A stretch of 64,000 nt of DNA, from assembly GCF_017571475.1 (NCBI RefSeq), contig NZ_JAGETW010000007.1:62001-126000 (forward strand), read 5' to 3'. Shown here piece by piece: positions 25,867 to 35,613 of this stretch (positions are counted from its first letter, which is position 1; every line of letters begins with the position of its first letter). This stretch comes from Thiomicrorhabdus sp. 6S3-12. GTDB taxonomy: Bacteria > Pseudomonadota > Gammaproteobacteria > Thiomicrospirales > Thiomicrospiraceae. The position numbers were made by a program, and so were the translations under genes. The notes under the pieces are model-generated. The model saw only the letters and a list, made by a program, of their open reading frames with translations. It was not told the origin of the DNA and did no database searches.

Positions 25867-28377
25867 ATGGCGCAAAGCTGCTTTCACTGCGGACAGGCGA
25901 TTCCGGAAGGTGACCTGATTCTCAAACCGATCGAAAACGAAGAGCGGGAATTCTGCTGTCACGGATGTGCTTCGGTGTGCGAAGTGATTTACGAATCCGG
26001 TATGCAGAGTTTTTACCAACGCACTCCGGACGGTGAGCTTTTGTCCCCGCCGCCGGCGCCTAACAAAGATATCGACTTCTACGATTACGACGAAGTACAG
26101 GAACAGTATGTCGATAATCTTGGCGAGCGTCGGGAAATCACCCTGATGTCCGAAGCAATTCATTGCGCCGCCTGCGTCTGGCTGATTGAGCATACTCTGG
26201 CCAATGTGGACGGGATTATGATGGCCCGCGTCAACTTTACCAACAAGCAGATTAAGCTGCGTTGGGACAACTCTCAGATCAAACTTTCCGACATTATCAA
26301 AAAGCTGAACAGTATTGGCTATGACGCCACGCCTTATGACGCTTCGGCCAGCGAAGCGGCTTACCGTAAAGCTAACCGCGATCTTCTGTACCGTCTGGGG
26401 TTTGCCGGTTTTGCCATGATGAATGTGATGTGGTTCTCGGTCGCGCTTTATACCGGCGCCAGCGAAGATCTGGAATACCGTAATTATTTCCATTGGCTCG
26501 AACTGGTGATTGCGACTGTAACTCTAGCCTATTCCGGTCAGCCGTTCTTCAAAGGCGCTTATACCGCTCTTAAAGGACGCACGGTCGGAATGGACGTCTC
26601 CATCAGCCTTGGGATGATGACCACCTATCTGTACTCCTGCTGGGTGACCATGCATCCGGAAAATGTCGGCGAAGTCTATTTCGATACGTTGATTGATTTT
26701 ATGTTCCTGCTGCTGATCGGCCGCTATCTTGAGGCGATTTCGAAAAACAAAGCGGTCGACGCTTCAAGGCGTTTAATGGAACTGCAGCCGAAAGTGGCCC
26801 GCAAGGTCGATGCCGGAGAAGAGCAGATCGTCCCGGTGCGTACTTTGACGCGTGGTATGCAGATACTGGTCAAGCCGGGAGAGCAGTTTCCGGCCGACGG
26901 TCTGGTGGTTAGCGGCGAAAGTCTGGTCAATGAGTCTATGCTCAGTGGCGAATCGCGCGAAATCAGCAAGCGACAAGGCAGTAAAGTGGCGGCGGGGACG
27001 CTGAATATTGATGGCACCTTAACGGTGGAAGTGGAGTCGATATTACAGAATACCCAGCTTGGACGAATCGTGCATATGGTTGAAGAAGCGCAAGGTTCCA
27101 AAGCTCCAATTCAATGCACTGCGGACAAGATAATGCCGTGGTTCGTCACGGTTACTTTGAGTCTGGCGGTGTTCAGTTTTGTCTATTGGCTGTTCAACGC
27201 CGATATCGAGTTTGCGATCATGACCGCGACGGCGGTACTGATTATTACCTGTCCATGCGCCTTCGGGCTGGCGACACCTATGGCGATTGCGGTCGCTTCA
27301 GGCGTCTCAGCACGACACGGCATTCTGATTAAAAACGGAACCGTGCTTGAGACTTTACGAGACATGGATCATTTTGTGTTCGACAAAACCGGAACTCTGA
27401 CCAAAGGCAAGATGAAGCTGACCGCCACCGAGTGGCTCGATGATTCGATTAAGCAAAAATCGGTCTATGATGCTGTTGCGGCAATTGAGAACCGCTCCGA
27501 ACACAGTCTTGGTAAGGCGCTGTTTGAGTCGATCTGCGTGCAACAGAATCTGCTCGCCCGGGAATTGCCGCAGGTGGACGAATTTAAGACGATTTCTGGA
27601 AAAGGGGTCTATGGCTGCATCGACGGCGTTAAATGGCATATGGGGACGGCCAGATGGCTTGAAGAGCTGTCAATTGAACTGCCGTTAACCTTGCTGGATA
27701 GAACCAGAAAGCATGCCGAGATGGCACAGACGGCTGTGTGGATTGCGTGTAACGATGCAGTGCAGGCGGTATTCTATCTTGAAGATGAAATTCGCGAAGA
27801 TGCCGCTGAGCTGATTCAGTTACTGAAAGCGCGTGGTAAGGAAGTGACTCTGCTGAGCGGAGATTTGACCGTGGTTGCCGAACGTGTTGCTGCGCAGCTA
27901 GGAGGCCTGAATGTAATTGCCGAAGTTTTGCCCGAAGATAAAAATGCGCAGATTCAAAAACTGCAACGGCAGGGACAGAGGGTCGCAATGGTCGGGGACG
28001 GCATTAATGATGCGCCGGCACTGGTCCGCGCCGACGTCGGGATTGCTCTCGGCTCCGGTACCGATGTATCGATGGAAAGCGCCGATATCGTGTTGATGAA
28101 CAATCATTTGCTGGCCGTCGAAACCGCGGTTGCGCTTTCCGATCGCACGCTGAAAACCATTAAACAGAACATTGCCAGTTCCATCACCTATAACCTGATT
28201 ATGGTGCCTTTGGCAATGAGTGGAGCCTTAACCCCGCTGATTGCGGCAATTACGATGCCTTTGAGCAGTTTGGTGGTCATCGGTAACGCAGCCAGAATCC
28301 GCAGCTTTTTCGGTGACAAAGCGATGCGTCAGAGACAGAAAACGGCCACAAAAAAGGTCGAAGTGATAGGAGCTTAA
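25867..28377 (+). CDS. ccoI: Copper-transporting P-type ATPase for cbb3 assembly
   Basis: 836 residues. N-terminal cysteine-rich segment (CFHC at 5-8, then CCHGCASVC), a heavy-metal domain with CAAC at about 100-103, the membrane ion site CPC at about 462-464, the phosphorylated DKTGT at about 506, and GDGINDAPAL later. CcoI/FixI supplies copper for the CcoN active site. Full family length. It lies between ccoH and ccoS in the assembly operon. Confidence 0.96.
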   Translation: MAQSCFHCGQAIPEGDLILKPIENEEREFCCHGCASVCEVIYESGMQSFYQRTPDGELLSPPPAPNKDIDFYDYDEVQEQYVDNLGERREITLMSEAIHCAACVWLIEHTLANVDGIMMARVNFTNKQIKLRWDNSQIKLSDIIKKLNSIGYDATPYDASASEAAYRKANRDLLYRLGFAGFAMMNVMWFSVALYTGASEDLEYRNYFHWLELVIATVTLAYSGQPFFKGAYTALKGRTVGMDVSISLGMMTTYLYSCWVTMHPENVGEVYFDTLIDFMFLLLIGRYLEAISKNKAVDASRRLMELQPKVARKVDAGEEQIVPVRTLTRGMQILVKPGEQFPADGLVVSGESLVNESMLSGESREISKRQGSKVAAGTLNIDGTLTVEVESILQNTQLGRIVHMVEEAQGSKAPIQCTADKIMPWFVTVTLSLAVFSFVYWLFNADIEFAIMTATAVLIITCPCAFGLATPMAIAVASGVSARHGILIKNGTVLETLRDMDHFVFDKTGTLTKGKMKLTATEWLDDSIKQKSVYDAVAAIENRSEHSLGKALFESICVQQNLLARELPQVDEFKTISGKGVYGCIDGVKWHMGTARWLEELSIELPLTLLDRTRKHAEMAQTAVWIACNDAVQAVFYLEDEIREDAAELIQLLKARGKEVTLLSGDLTVVAERVAAQLGGLNVIAEVLPEDKNAQIQKLQRQGQRVAMVGDGINDAPALVRADVGIALGSGTDVSMESADIVLMNNHLLAVETAVALSDRTLKTIKQNIASSITYNLIMVPLAMSGALTPLIAAITMPLSSLVVIGNAARIRSFFGDKAMRQRQKTATKKVEVIGA

Positions 28378-28378
28378 A

Positions 28379-28621
28379 GTGGATGTAATTTACGGCTTAA
28401 TTCCGATGATGCTGTTCTTCGGTTTTCTGGTTGTGGTGGTCTTTATCTGGATGGCAAAAAAAGGCTATTTTGACGATATGGACGGTCAGGCGAACCGTAT
28501 CCTGATGGATGACGACGACTTTCAACCGTCTGCTAAGCAGGAACAGGATAATAAGGGTGAGGCTTCTTCAGAGCAGGGCTCAGAAGTGGAACAGACTAAG
28601 GATACGGCTGCAGACAAGTAA
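28379..28621 (+). CDS. ccoS: cbb3 oxidase maturation protein CcoS
   Basis: 80 residues from a GTG at 28379, six bases after AGGAG. One membrane helix (about 5-27), then WMAKKGYFDDMDGQANRIL, the typical CcoS region, and an acidic Gln/Glu-rich tail. CcoS is needed for cofactor insertion into cbb3 oxidase. Last gene of ccoGHIS; it ends 18 bp from a convergent gene. Confidence 0.92.
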   Translation: MDVIYGLIPMMLFFGFLVVVVFIWMAKKGYFDDMDGQANRILMDDDDFQPSAKQEQDNKGEASSEQGSEVEQTKDTAADK

Positions 28622-28639
28622 GTCCCGTTCCCTTAGTGC

Positions 28640-29563
28640 CTAAATAAAGTCGATCTGTTCCTTGATCGCCTTTTCAGCCCAGTATTTCCCGGCAGGTATC
28701 AGTTCTTTGCCTCGATGAAAGTCGTGCGACTCGCAGATGTTTACCGGGATTTCGATCAGGATGTCCGGTGGGGTACCGGCAATTTGATAGCGTGTCAGGG
28801 TATCCTGCATGGTATTGAACATCCCCATCATAATATCGGTCAACGACAGGTCCGTCGGATCTCTTTTGTCATTAGTCGTTTCCTTCTCCAGATGAAACAG
28901 TTCCTGCAGATTTTGCAGAAACTGGCTGATAGCGGAATTCGACGGGGGCTCTTGTTTTTCTTCTTTATCCGGTTTCGGCGCTTTACCGAAAGGTTCCTTA
29001 ATGGCACGCCCTGACAGACTGACGGCAACGGTAATCTGATTGTTTTCCACGGATTGTGGCGGTATCGGCAGAGGATTGAGAATACCGCCGTCCACCAGCA
29101 CCATATTATTCTTGATCAACGGTGTGAAAACGCCAGGAACCGAGATGGACGCGCGAATAGCGTCAACCAGATCGCCGCGGTTGATCCACACCTCTTTCTG
29201 GCCGAGGATGTCGGTCGAAACGGCACTGAATGGGATCGGCATCGACTCGATTTTCAGCTCGCCGACCCAGTCACGCAACTTTTCCATAATTTTGTCGCCC
29301 TTAACAAAGCCCTTGCGGCTCTCCAGAGTCAGATCGAGAAAACGCAGTACATCCAGGCGGTTGATGCGGGTCACCCATTTTTCATATTCGTCCAGCTTAC
29401 CGGCCGCATAGATTCCGCCGATCAAGGCGCCCATTGAACAACCGGTAATCTGGGTGATATTAAATCCCTGATCCTGCAGGTAGTGGATGACGCCGATATG
29501 GGCTAGTCCTCTGGCTCCGCCAGAACCGAGAATTAAATGAATGTCTTTGTTGTTGGTGTGCAT
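28640..29563 (-). CDS. Patatin-like phospholipase, RssA type
   Basis: 307 residues. Oxyanion-hole motif GSGGARGLAHIG at the N-terminus, nucleophile elbow GCSMG near residue 43, and catalytic aspartate in VDGGILNP near 155: the full patatin Ser-Asp dyad. A charged insertion lies at about 195-235. Cytoplasmic or membrane-associated lipid acyl hydrolase; substrate unknown. A 57-bp gap separates it from the HIT gene upstream. Confidence 0.92.
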   Translation of the reverse strand: MHTNNKDIHLILGSGGARGLAHIGVIHYLQDQGFNITQITGCSMGALIGGIYAAGKLDEYEKWVTRINRLDVLRFLDLTLESRKGFVKGDKIMEKLRDWVGELKIESMPIPFSAVSTDILGQKEVWINRGDLVDAIRASISVPGVFTPLIKNNMVLVDGGILNPLPIPPQSVENNQITVAVSLSGRAIKEPFGKAPKPDKEEKQEPPSNSAISQFLQNLQELFHLEKETTNDKRDPTDLSLTDIMMGMFNTMQDTLTRYQIAGTPPDILIEIPVNICESHDFHRGKELIPAGKYWAEKAIKEQIDFI

Positions 29564-29620
29564 GCATTTTCCTTTCTGGGAGGCTTTTAAGCACCTTTAA
29601 GGCCGAATCAGCCGGCAGGC

Positions 29621-29983
29621 TTAGTATTTTCTTTTGTCTGGGATCACGCCGCGCACACCGCCTTTAGGGTCGTCTGTATCCCCTTTATAGCGCGGGATAA
29701 GATGAATATGGGCGTGCGGAACGCTTTGCCCGGCGACTTCGCCGCAGTTGACACCGATATTGAAGCCGTCCGGCTGGTAGCGCTCAAGCAGGAAGGTTTT
29801 GGCCTGTTCAACCAGTTCCATGGCATCAATCTGCTCACTGCGCGTCATGTCGAACCAGGTTTCGGCATGACGTTTGGGCATAATCAGAGTATGGCCTTCG
29901 GTTACCGGATAGATATCGAATCGGGCATAGCAGCTGGCGTTTTGCAGATAGCCGTCAATTTGGCAGAAAGGGCAGGTCTCCAT
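29621..29983 (-). CDS. HIT-family hydrolase (second in window)
   Basis: 120 residues with the histidine triad HAHIHLIPRY near 87-96 and an N-terminal CPFC pair. The sequence looks closer to the Ap4A hydrolase/Fhit-like branch than to the HinT at 15718. It would cleave nucleotide-phosphate conjugates in the cytoplasm. The two HIT genes are only distant relatives. Confidence 0.9.
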   Translation of the reverse strand: METCPFCQIDGYLQNASCYARFDIYPVTEGHTLIMPKRHAETWFDMTRSEQIDAMELVEQAKTFLLERYQPDGFNIGVNCGEVAGQSVPHAHIHLIPRYKGDTDDPKGGVRGVIPDKRKY

Positions 29984-30053
29984 AGTTTCATCCTATTAAT
30001 AAGTTACTTGCTATGGAGGCGATTGTAGGGGATGTCGAAGAGGGTTGGAAGCT

Positions 30054-30707
30054 CTAGCGGGCGGCGGTGTCCGTATATTGCAAAGCTTCAGGGCCTTCCG
30101 GATCGAGAATCATCTCCAAACCGTGTTTGTCGAAGAAAAGATGTTCCAGTCCGTCCGACTGGATTTCGCGACGATCTGGGTCACCGAAGCGCATCTGGAT
30201 CGCTCTTTCGGTCAGGTTTTTACGCGGCAGCAAAGTGATGCTGGAAACCGGCAACGTCATGAATTTCAATTTGTCGGCGTTATACAGTTCAACTTCACGC
30301 CCGCCGGAACTGCTCATGATGATTTTTTTGCCGTTATCGAAAGCCTGTTGCATGACTTCTTTGGGCGCATCGATTTTGAGGGCTAGCGCAGCTTTGATTG
30401 AACCGATATAGATGACCGGAAAATAGGCTTCGACCGATTTACTGCTTTCGTCGATTTCGGAAAACAGTTTGATTTCGACATCTTTGCCATAGAGTGCGAT
30501 GGCATCGTTAATATTCGATTCTCCGACGATAAGCCCAAGCGTATGCAGTTGTCCCTGAGAATCGAAGTGTGCATTCCACGGCAGGCGTTGATCGTCGATG
30601 GCTTCCCGTTCCGGCTGGAGTAACAGCATTAACGCGAAAATAATGATCGAAGCCCCGAAGACCAGCCAGAACATCGGTAGAGGACGTTTCTGTTTCATGT
30701 CGCTCAT
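30054..30707 (-). CDS. Membrane-anchored protein of unknown function
   Basis: 217 residues from the ATG at 30707, which shares a base with the stop of the gene upstream (TGATG). One N-terminal membrane helix (about 11-31), then a soluble domain with alternating strands and helices, ending RRE-rich. No motif recognised. Tight coupling to the membrane protein upstream suggests the two act together. A GTG one codon earlier is possible. Confidence 0.7.
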   Translation of the reverse strand: MSDMKQKRPLPMFWLVFGASIIIFALMLLLQPEREAIDDQRLPWNAHFDSQGQLHTLGLIVGESNINDAIALYGKDVEIKLFSEIDESSKSVEAYFPVIYIGSIKAALALKIDAPKEVMQQAFDNGKKIIMSSSGGREVELYNADKLKFMTLPVSSITLLPRKNLTERAIQMRFGDPDRREIQSDGLEHLFFDKHGLEMILDPEGPEALQYTDTAAR

Positions 30708-31330
30708 CACTGTTTCTCTTCGGCGTTGTTTTCGTTCATCTGCTTGGCGCCCAGATGATGGATTTCATCCGATCCTTCGCCCAGCTCTTCATTGGCATTC
30801 TCGCCGCGTGGTGCAAACTTCTCGATCTTCGGATCAATAATGCCCTTGCCGGCGTCATACACGGAGATACCCGTCTGCAGGAAGTTATACAACACGGTAA
30901 AGAAGACCACGATAGCACCGAAGAACAGACTGATCTTTTCGACGATCGAGGTTGAGCTGCCTTCTGCCGAGAAATCGTTCATCATCAGACCGCCACCGAC
31001 AAGCTTGCCGAGCACAACGCCGATTCCGATAACCAGCGTGGCGACGGCATAAGAGATCAGCAGGTTGCGACCGCGACGCCAGGCCAGAGTCCAGTTGGCG
31101 GCGACAAACCAGCTGTCGCCCTGTGCGAGCGCTTGTTGGCTGCGTTTAAACAAGTAAAAAATCACCAGTCCGGAAATAATCGGCACCAGCAGAAACGGAA
31201 GCGGACTGCCGCCGCCGATCTCCAGAGCCACCTGCGAGATTGCCAGGTGAGTAATAATCACGTTGATATTAAAGATGTGATGCGGAATCTTTGCGGAATG
31301 TTTTTCTTGATCGGTTACTTGATAGTGCAT
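30707..31330 (-). CDS. Polytopic membrane protein of unknown function
   Basis: 207 residues with about four hydrophobic segments (near 25-57, 90-115 and 135-160) and an acidic, polar C-terminus. I do not recognise the family. It is coupled by overlapping stop and start to the gene at 30054 and lies 58 bp after the Hpt gene on the same strand, so it may belong to the signalling cluster above it. Confidence 0.7.
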   Translation of the reverse strand: MHYQVTDQEKHSAKIPHHIFNINVIITHLAISQVALEIGGGSPLPFLLVPIISGLVIFYLFKRSQQALAQGDSWFVAANWTLAWRRGRNLLISYAVATLVIGIGVVLGKLVGGGLMMNDFSAEGSSTSIVEKISLFFGAIVVFFTVLYNFLQTGISVYDAGKGIIDPKIEKFAPRGENANEELGEGSDEIHHLGAKQMNENNAEEKQ

Positions 31331-31388
31331 GCTTCACTTCTCATATTGCAGTTCGAAAATTGTAGAGAGGTATTGTGCCGCAAATGAC

Positions 31389-31730
31389 TTAAAAACTCTG
31401 CAAAAATTGCTTCAAATGCCGGAATACGTTTTGCATCTCCGTCTCAATCTGCTGATACATCCGATTGAAATCATCCGTGACGACACCTTCCTTGGCCTTG
31501 GTTTCGAGTTCGGCACACAGCCCCGGCAGCTTGGTCGCGCCGATATTGGCCGAACTGCCTTTGAGCGTATGGCTGTGCAGCTGCACGCCGGCGGCGTCCT
31601 TGATTTCAATCGACAGTTTAACCTGCCCGAGAATTTCCGGGCTGGTGGTCAGAAAGGCGTCGATAATCTCTTTGAGGTCATCGCCGATAACCTCTTTTAA
31701 CATGTGTAAATTCGCTTCATCTACAGACAT
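31389..31730 (-). CDS. Histidine phosphotransfer (Hpt) protein
   Basis: 113 residues, a single Hpt four-helix domain with phospho-accepting histidine in HTLKGSSANIGA (about H54). Stand-alone Hpt proteins pass phosphate between receiver domains. It begins 30 bp after the receiver-GGDEF-EAL gene on the same strand, whose receiver is an obvious candidate partner. Confidence 0.92.
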   Translation of the reverse strand: MSVDEANLHMLKEVIGDDLKEIIDAFLTTSPEILGQVKLSIEIKDAAGVQLHSHTLKGSSANIGATKLPGLCAELETKAKEGVVTDDFNRMYQQIETEMQNVFRHLKQFLQSF

Positions 31731-31760
31731 AACGTTTCCCCTAAAACGAATAAGTAACGG

Positions 31761-33821
31761 CTAGTGGTGCGATTGCAGCCATTTGAAAAAATCGTCGGCC
31801 GGCATCGGCTTTCCGAATTTGAATCCCTGAAATATGTGGCAACCCTTGGAGCGGAGTTGCGTGACTTGCTCGTCGTTTTCTATGCCTTCCGCAATCACTT
31901 CCAGGTCCAGTGCATGCCCCATGGCGATAATGGCTTTGGCAATTGCCCGGCCCGCGTTGCTATCCAGGTTCATGACGAACGAGCGATCGATTTTGATGGT
32001 GTCGATCGGGAAGCTCTGCAGGTAGGCCAGCGACGAGTAGCCGGTACCGAAGTCGTCGATTGAGATCGAGACGCCCATCGCTTTGAGCCCGTTGAGCTGG
32101 TGTTTAGTGTGATTGGCATCATTCATCGCCAGACTTTCGGTGATTTCCAGGTCGATTAAATGGCTCGGCAGTTTTGTCTCGCTGAGAATACTTTGCATCG
32201 TACGCATCAGATCGTTATGTGTAAACTGCCGGCTGGAAAGATTGATCCCGACGCGCAACGGATAGCCCTGCTGATACCATTCGCAAGTCTGCATAATGGC
32301 CTGACGCATGACATAATCGCCAATCTCGTTGATCAGACCGATGGTTTCCGCCAGAGGGACAAAAACCGCCGGCGAGATTAACCCCATTTTCGGGTGATGC
32401 CAACGAACCAGAGCTTCGGAGCCGCAGGGTTTCAGGGTCTGGGCGTCAACCTGCGGTTGGTAATAGACTTCGATTTCGCGGTTCTTCAGCGCATTACGCA
32501 AATCGTTTTCCAGTTGAATCGACTCTTTGACCGATTCGTTCATGTGGTTCTGATAGAAGAGATACTGGTTTCCGCCCAGATTTTTGGCATTCGCACGGGC
32601 GATGTTGGCGTTGTTCAGCAACTCTTCCGCACTTTGCCCGTCGTCCGGATAGGAGGCGATTCCGGTACTGAAGCTTAAGAAGACTTCCTGAGTGTCGATG
32701 ACAAACGGGCTATTAAGATTCTTCTCCAGACGATTGATCAGATGATTGAGTTCATTGAGGCTGTGCAGATTAGAAATCAGGATGCAGAACTCGTCATTGC
32801 CGAGGCGTGCGACATAGTCCTCTTCGCGGATAATGCGTTTGAGACGCTGCGCCAGAGAAATGAGTAGCTGGTCACCGTACTCTTGACCAAGATGACCGTT
32901 TAAGTGTTTGAAACGGTCGATATCGAAAAGTATGACGGCGCATTTTTTTTGCCCGCTCTCGTCAAGATAGCATTTCAGTGTCCGGGTCGCGTGATGTCGA
33001 TTGGGCAGCCCGGTCAAACTGTCGTGGTTATTCTGATATTCGATCTGGGTTTCGGCGCGGTGCAGGCGACTGATATCCTGAGCGGAACCATTGATTCTGA
33101 TCAGATGCCCGTCGGCGGAAAACTCGCCTTGGCCGAGGAACTCGACATGCCGGATCGATCCGTCGTGCGAGATAATCCGGAAACTGACCTGAATGGCACT
33201 GTGTCCAAGCGTCAAATCGCTTAAGGCCTGATTGATCAGTGACTTATCCTGCGGTTTAACATGGCCGAGAAACTGCTCCAGAGTAATTTTTCCTTTGGCC
33301 GGAACGTCAAACAGCGCGAAGGCAGAGTCTGAACCGGTTACCCGATCCTGAAGCGCATCCCATTCCCAATAGCCGAGTTTGGCCAGTTTCTGGGCGAAAT
33401 TAAGTTGAGCTTGCTGATTGCGCAGTTTCGCTTCGATGGTTGCCGTTCGCAGAGCGTATTTGACTCGCTGGACAAATATCCCCCAGTTGATCGGTTTGGT
33501 GATGAAGTCCGTTGCACCGGCATCGAACGCGCCGTCAATTGATTCGATATCGTCCAAAGACGTCAGCATCAAGATCGGAATGGCCCGCTCCTGCTCATAT
33601 TCACGGATAGCACGCGTAGCGGCAAAACCATCCAAGCGCGGCATCATGACATCCATCAGAACCAGATCCGGGTGGTGTTCCATGTAGGCGCTTAAACCTT
33701 CACGGCCATTTTTCGTTTCGATAATGCGGTAGCCGGAACGGGAAAGAACCTTGGAAAGGGTCATTCTCGTGACTTGATCATCTTCGACGATCAGAATCGT
33801 AGCAAGCGACGCTTCAGACAT
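31761..33821 (-). CDS. Response regulator with PAS, degenerate GGDEF and EAL domains
   Basis: 686 residues from the ATG at 33821. Order: receiver domain (phospho-aspartate in LVLMDVMMP, about D57), PAS/PAC region (about 150-270), GGDEF domain whose signature reads GNDEF (about 338-343), and an EAL domain with SEALVRWHHP, EITESLAM and DDFGTGYSSLAYL intact. It therefore looks like a phosphodiesterase that breaks down c-di-GMP, with the GGDEF part possibly regulatory. No membrane segment. Co-transcribed with the Hpt gene. Confidence 0.92.
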   Translation of the reverse strand: MSEASLATILIVEDDQVTRMTLSKVLSRSGYRIIETKNGREGLSAYMEHHPDLVLMDVMMPRLDGFAATRAIREYEQERAIPILMLTSLDDIESIDGAFDAGATDFITKPINWGIFVQRVKYALRTATIEAKLRNQQAQLNFAQKLAKLGYWEWDALQDRVTGSDSAFALFDVPAKGKITLEQFLGHVKPQDKSLINQALSDLTLGHSAIQVSFRIISHDGSIRHVEFLGQGEFSADGHLIRINGSAQDISRLHRAETQIEYQNNHDSLTGLPNRHHATRTLKCYLDESGQKKCAVILFDIDRFKHLNGHLGQEYGDQLLISLAQRLKRIIREEDYVARLGNDEFCILISNLHSLNELNHLINRLEKNLNSPFVIDTQEVFLSFSTGIASYPDDGQSAEELLNNANIARANAKNLGGNQYLFYQNHMNESVKESIQLENDLRNALKNREIEVYYQPQVDAQTLKPCGSEALVRWHHPKMGLISPAVFVPLAETIGLINEIGDYVMRQAIMQTCEWYQQGYPLRVGINLSSRQFTHNDLMRTMQSILSETKLPSHLIDLEITESLAMNDANHTKHQLNGLKAMGVSISIDDFGTGYSSLAYLQSFPIDTIKIDRSFVMNLDSNAGRAIAKAIIAMGHALDLEVIAEGIENDEQVTQLRSKGCHIFQGFKFGKPMPADDFFKWLQSHH

Positions 33822-34078
33822 TAAAATTACCTGAGTCCATGCCTTGCGGGCAGAGTGGGAATCTGTACGGAAAGCTTCGGCCAACTTGCTGTTCGTACGC
33901 CGGAGATACCGTATCTAGTGCTTGATTTCAGTGTATAGTCTGGGCTTTTAAATGCAAGCGTTCGCAAGGCTTCTCAGTCACTATTTAAATGCCCGGGTGA
34001 TTCAGGTCATCTTTTTAGAATTCTTTAATCCGATTTTTCCCGGCAGACCTTTCTCGTTGCCACTCTCGGTGGCGGTGA

Positions 34079-34516
34079 TTAAACCTGTAACCAGAAAGTG
34101 ACCGGGCCGTCGTTGCATAGAGAAACTTGCATATCCGCGCCGAATTCGCCGGTTTGCACCGGATTGTATTTCTGTCGAGCTTTAGCGACAAATTCGTCAA
34201 ACCACAAGGTGGCCTGTGCCGGAGGTGCGCTGCTGGAAAAGCTCGGTCGCAGACCGCTTCGGGTATCGGCGGCCAGCGTGAACTGAGGAACCAGTAACAG
34301 ACCGCCTCCGACCTGTTGAACGTTCAGGTTCATTTTGTCGTTTTCATCGGCAAACAGACGATAGTGCAGCAGTTTGTGCAGCATTTTATTAATTTTTTCG
34401 CTGTTGTCGTCCGGTTCGAACCCGGTCAATACCACCAGTCCCGAATCGATAGCACCGATCTCATCGCCGCCAACTTCGACCCGACCGTAGGTGACACGCT
34501 GAATCAGGCAGATCAT
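34079..34516 (-). CDS. dtd: D-aminoacyl-tRNA deacylase
   Basis: 145 residues from the ATG at 34516. The open frame reaches 88 codons further into the upstream gene, but homology starts here. Key motifs are LVVPQFTLAAD-type (LLVPQFTLAAD), SGLRPSF and the C-terminal NDGPVTFWL. The enzyme removes D-amino acids from mischarged tRNA. Its ATG overlaps the stop of the peptidase gene (ATGA). Confidence 0.95.
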   Translation of the reverse strand: MICLIQRVTYGRVEVGGDEIGAIDSGLVVLTGFEPDDNSEKINKMLHKLLHYRLFADENDKMNLNVQQVGGGLLLVPQFTLAADTRSGLRPSFSSSAPPAQATLWFDEFVAKARQKYNPVQTGEFGADMQVSLCNDGPVTFWLQV

Positions 34517-35475
34517 GAAGCCTCCAGCTGTTCGGCAAAAGCGTCTGTTGCCTTGACCAGACTGAGGCTTATTTCCTCTTCCATGGCACTGTGTCCGGAG
34601 TGGCTGCAGATAATTAAATCGGCGTCGGGAAGCTGTTCGGCAAGCTCGAATGCCTGGTTGACCGGGCAGACCATGTCGTAGCGACCATGCACGATGGTAA
34701 CCGGCAGATGGGCGATGCGTTCGGCGTGCTTGAGAATCTGGTTGTCTTCGATAAAGGCTTGATGACGGAAATAGTGGCATTCGATACGGGCCATTGCCAG
34801 TGCATGGAAAGGGTCGCCAAAGTGGTTGACGACATCGGGATCGGTTTGCAGGTTGCTGGTTCGCCCTTCCCAGACCGACCAGGCTTCGGCGGCGCGCATT
34901 CGGGCAATCTCGTTTTCGCTGGTCAACAGTTCGTAATAGGATTCGATCATATTGTCGCGTTTCTCTTTATCTATCGGGGCGATAAAGTCTTTCCAGTATT
35001 CCGGATAGAAACGATCGGCGCCCTGCTGATAGAACCAGTTGACGTCTTCATCGCGGCACAGAAAAATTCCGCGCAGAATCAGGCCGAGAGTACGCTCCGG
35101 ATAACTCTGAGCATACAGCAGCGATAAGGTCGAGCCCCATGAGCCGCCGAATAAAAGCCACTGGTCGATTTTGAGATGACGGCGGATTTTTTCGATATCC
35201 TCGATCAGGTGCGCGGTGGTGTTGTTGGTCAGACAGGCGTGAGGGCGGGACTGCCCGCAACCGCGCTGGTCGAACAGTACGATGCGATAGGCGTTCGGAT
35301 CGAAGAATTGTCGGTGAACAGGACTGTAGCCTCCACCAGGACCGCCGTGAACGAAGAGAACCGGAATGCCTTCAGGATTGCCGCACTCCTCGATATGCAG
35401 GGAATGCGTGCTGTCGACCTGCAGACTGTGTTGCACATAAGGTTCTATCGGGGGGTAGAGGTGGCTGTAGTTCAC
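34513..35475 (-). CDS. pip: Proline iminopeptidase (alpha/beta hydrolase)
   Basis: 320 residues from a GTG at 35475 preceded by AAGGAG eight bases upstream. Motifs: HGGPGGG oxyanion loop near 44, DQRGCGQS near 70, and the nucleophile elbow GGSWGS near 110, all typical of prolyl aminopeptidases. It releases N-terminal proline from peptides in the cytoplasm. Its stop overlaps the dtd start by four bases. Confidence 0.93.
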   Translation of the reverse strand: MNYSHLYPPIEPYVQHSLQVDSTHSLHIEECGNPEGIPVLFVHGGPGGGYSPVHRQFFDPNAYRIVLFDQRGCGQSRPHACLTNNTTAHLIEDIEKIRRHLKIDQWLLFGGSWGSTLSLLYAQSYPERTLGLILRGIFLCRDEDVNWFYQQGADRFYPEYWKDFIAPIDKEKRDNMIESYYELLTSENEIARMRAAEAWSVWEGRTSNLQTDPDVVNHFGDPFHALAMARIECHYFRHQAFIEDNQILKHAERIAHLPVTIVHGRYDMVCPVNQAFELAEQLPDADLIICSHSGHSAMEEEISLSLVKATDAFAEQLEAS

Positions 35476-35547
35476 GGTATCTTCTCCTTGTTAGGCTTTT
35501 TAGTTTACCCAAAAGAATAAGCCAAGGAGAAGAGTTGCAGGCAATAA

Positions 35548-35581
35548 AAAACCGCACCGGGAAAGTTCCCGGCGCGGTTTT
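35548..35581 (-). terminator. Intrinsic terminator after typA
   Basis: A 16-bp stem with one mismatch (35548-35563 with 35566-35581), very GC-rich in the middle and flanked by A and T runs, so it can work in either direction; on the minus strand it follows typA by 33 bp. Confidence 0.85.
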
Positions 35582-35613
35582 CACAAAAGATCTGGATTAA
35601 GCTTTTGGCTTAA

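Noticed and set aside
25831-26493. 220-codon minus-strand frame in ccoI
   Set aside because: Antisense to the metal-binding part of ccoI.
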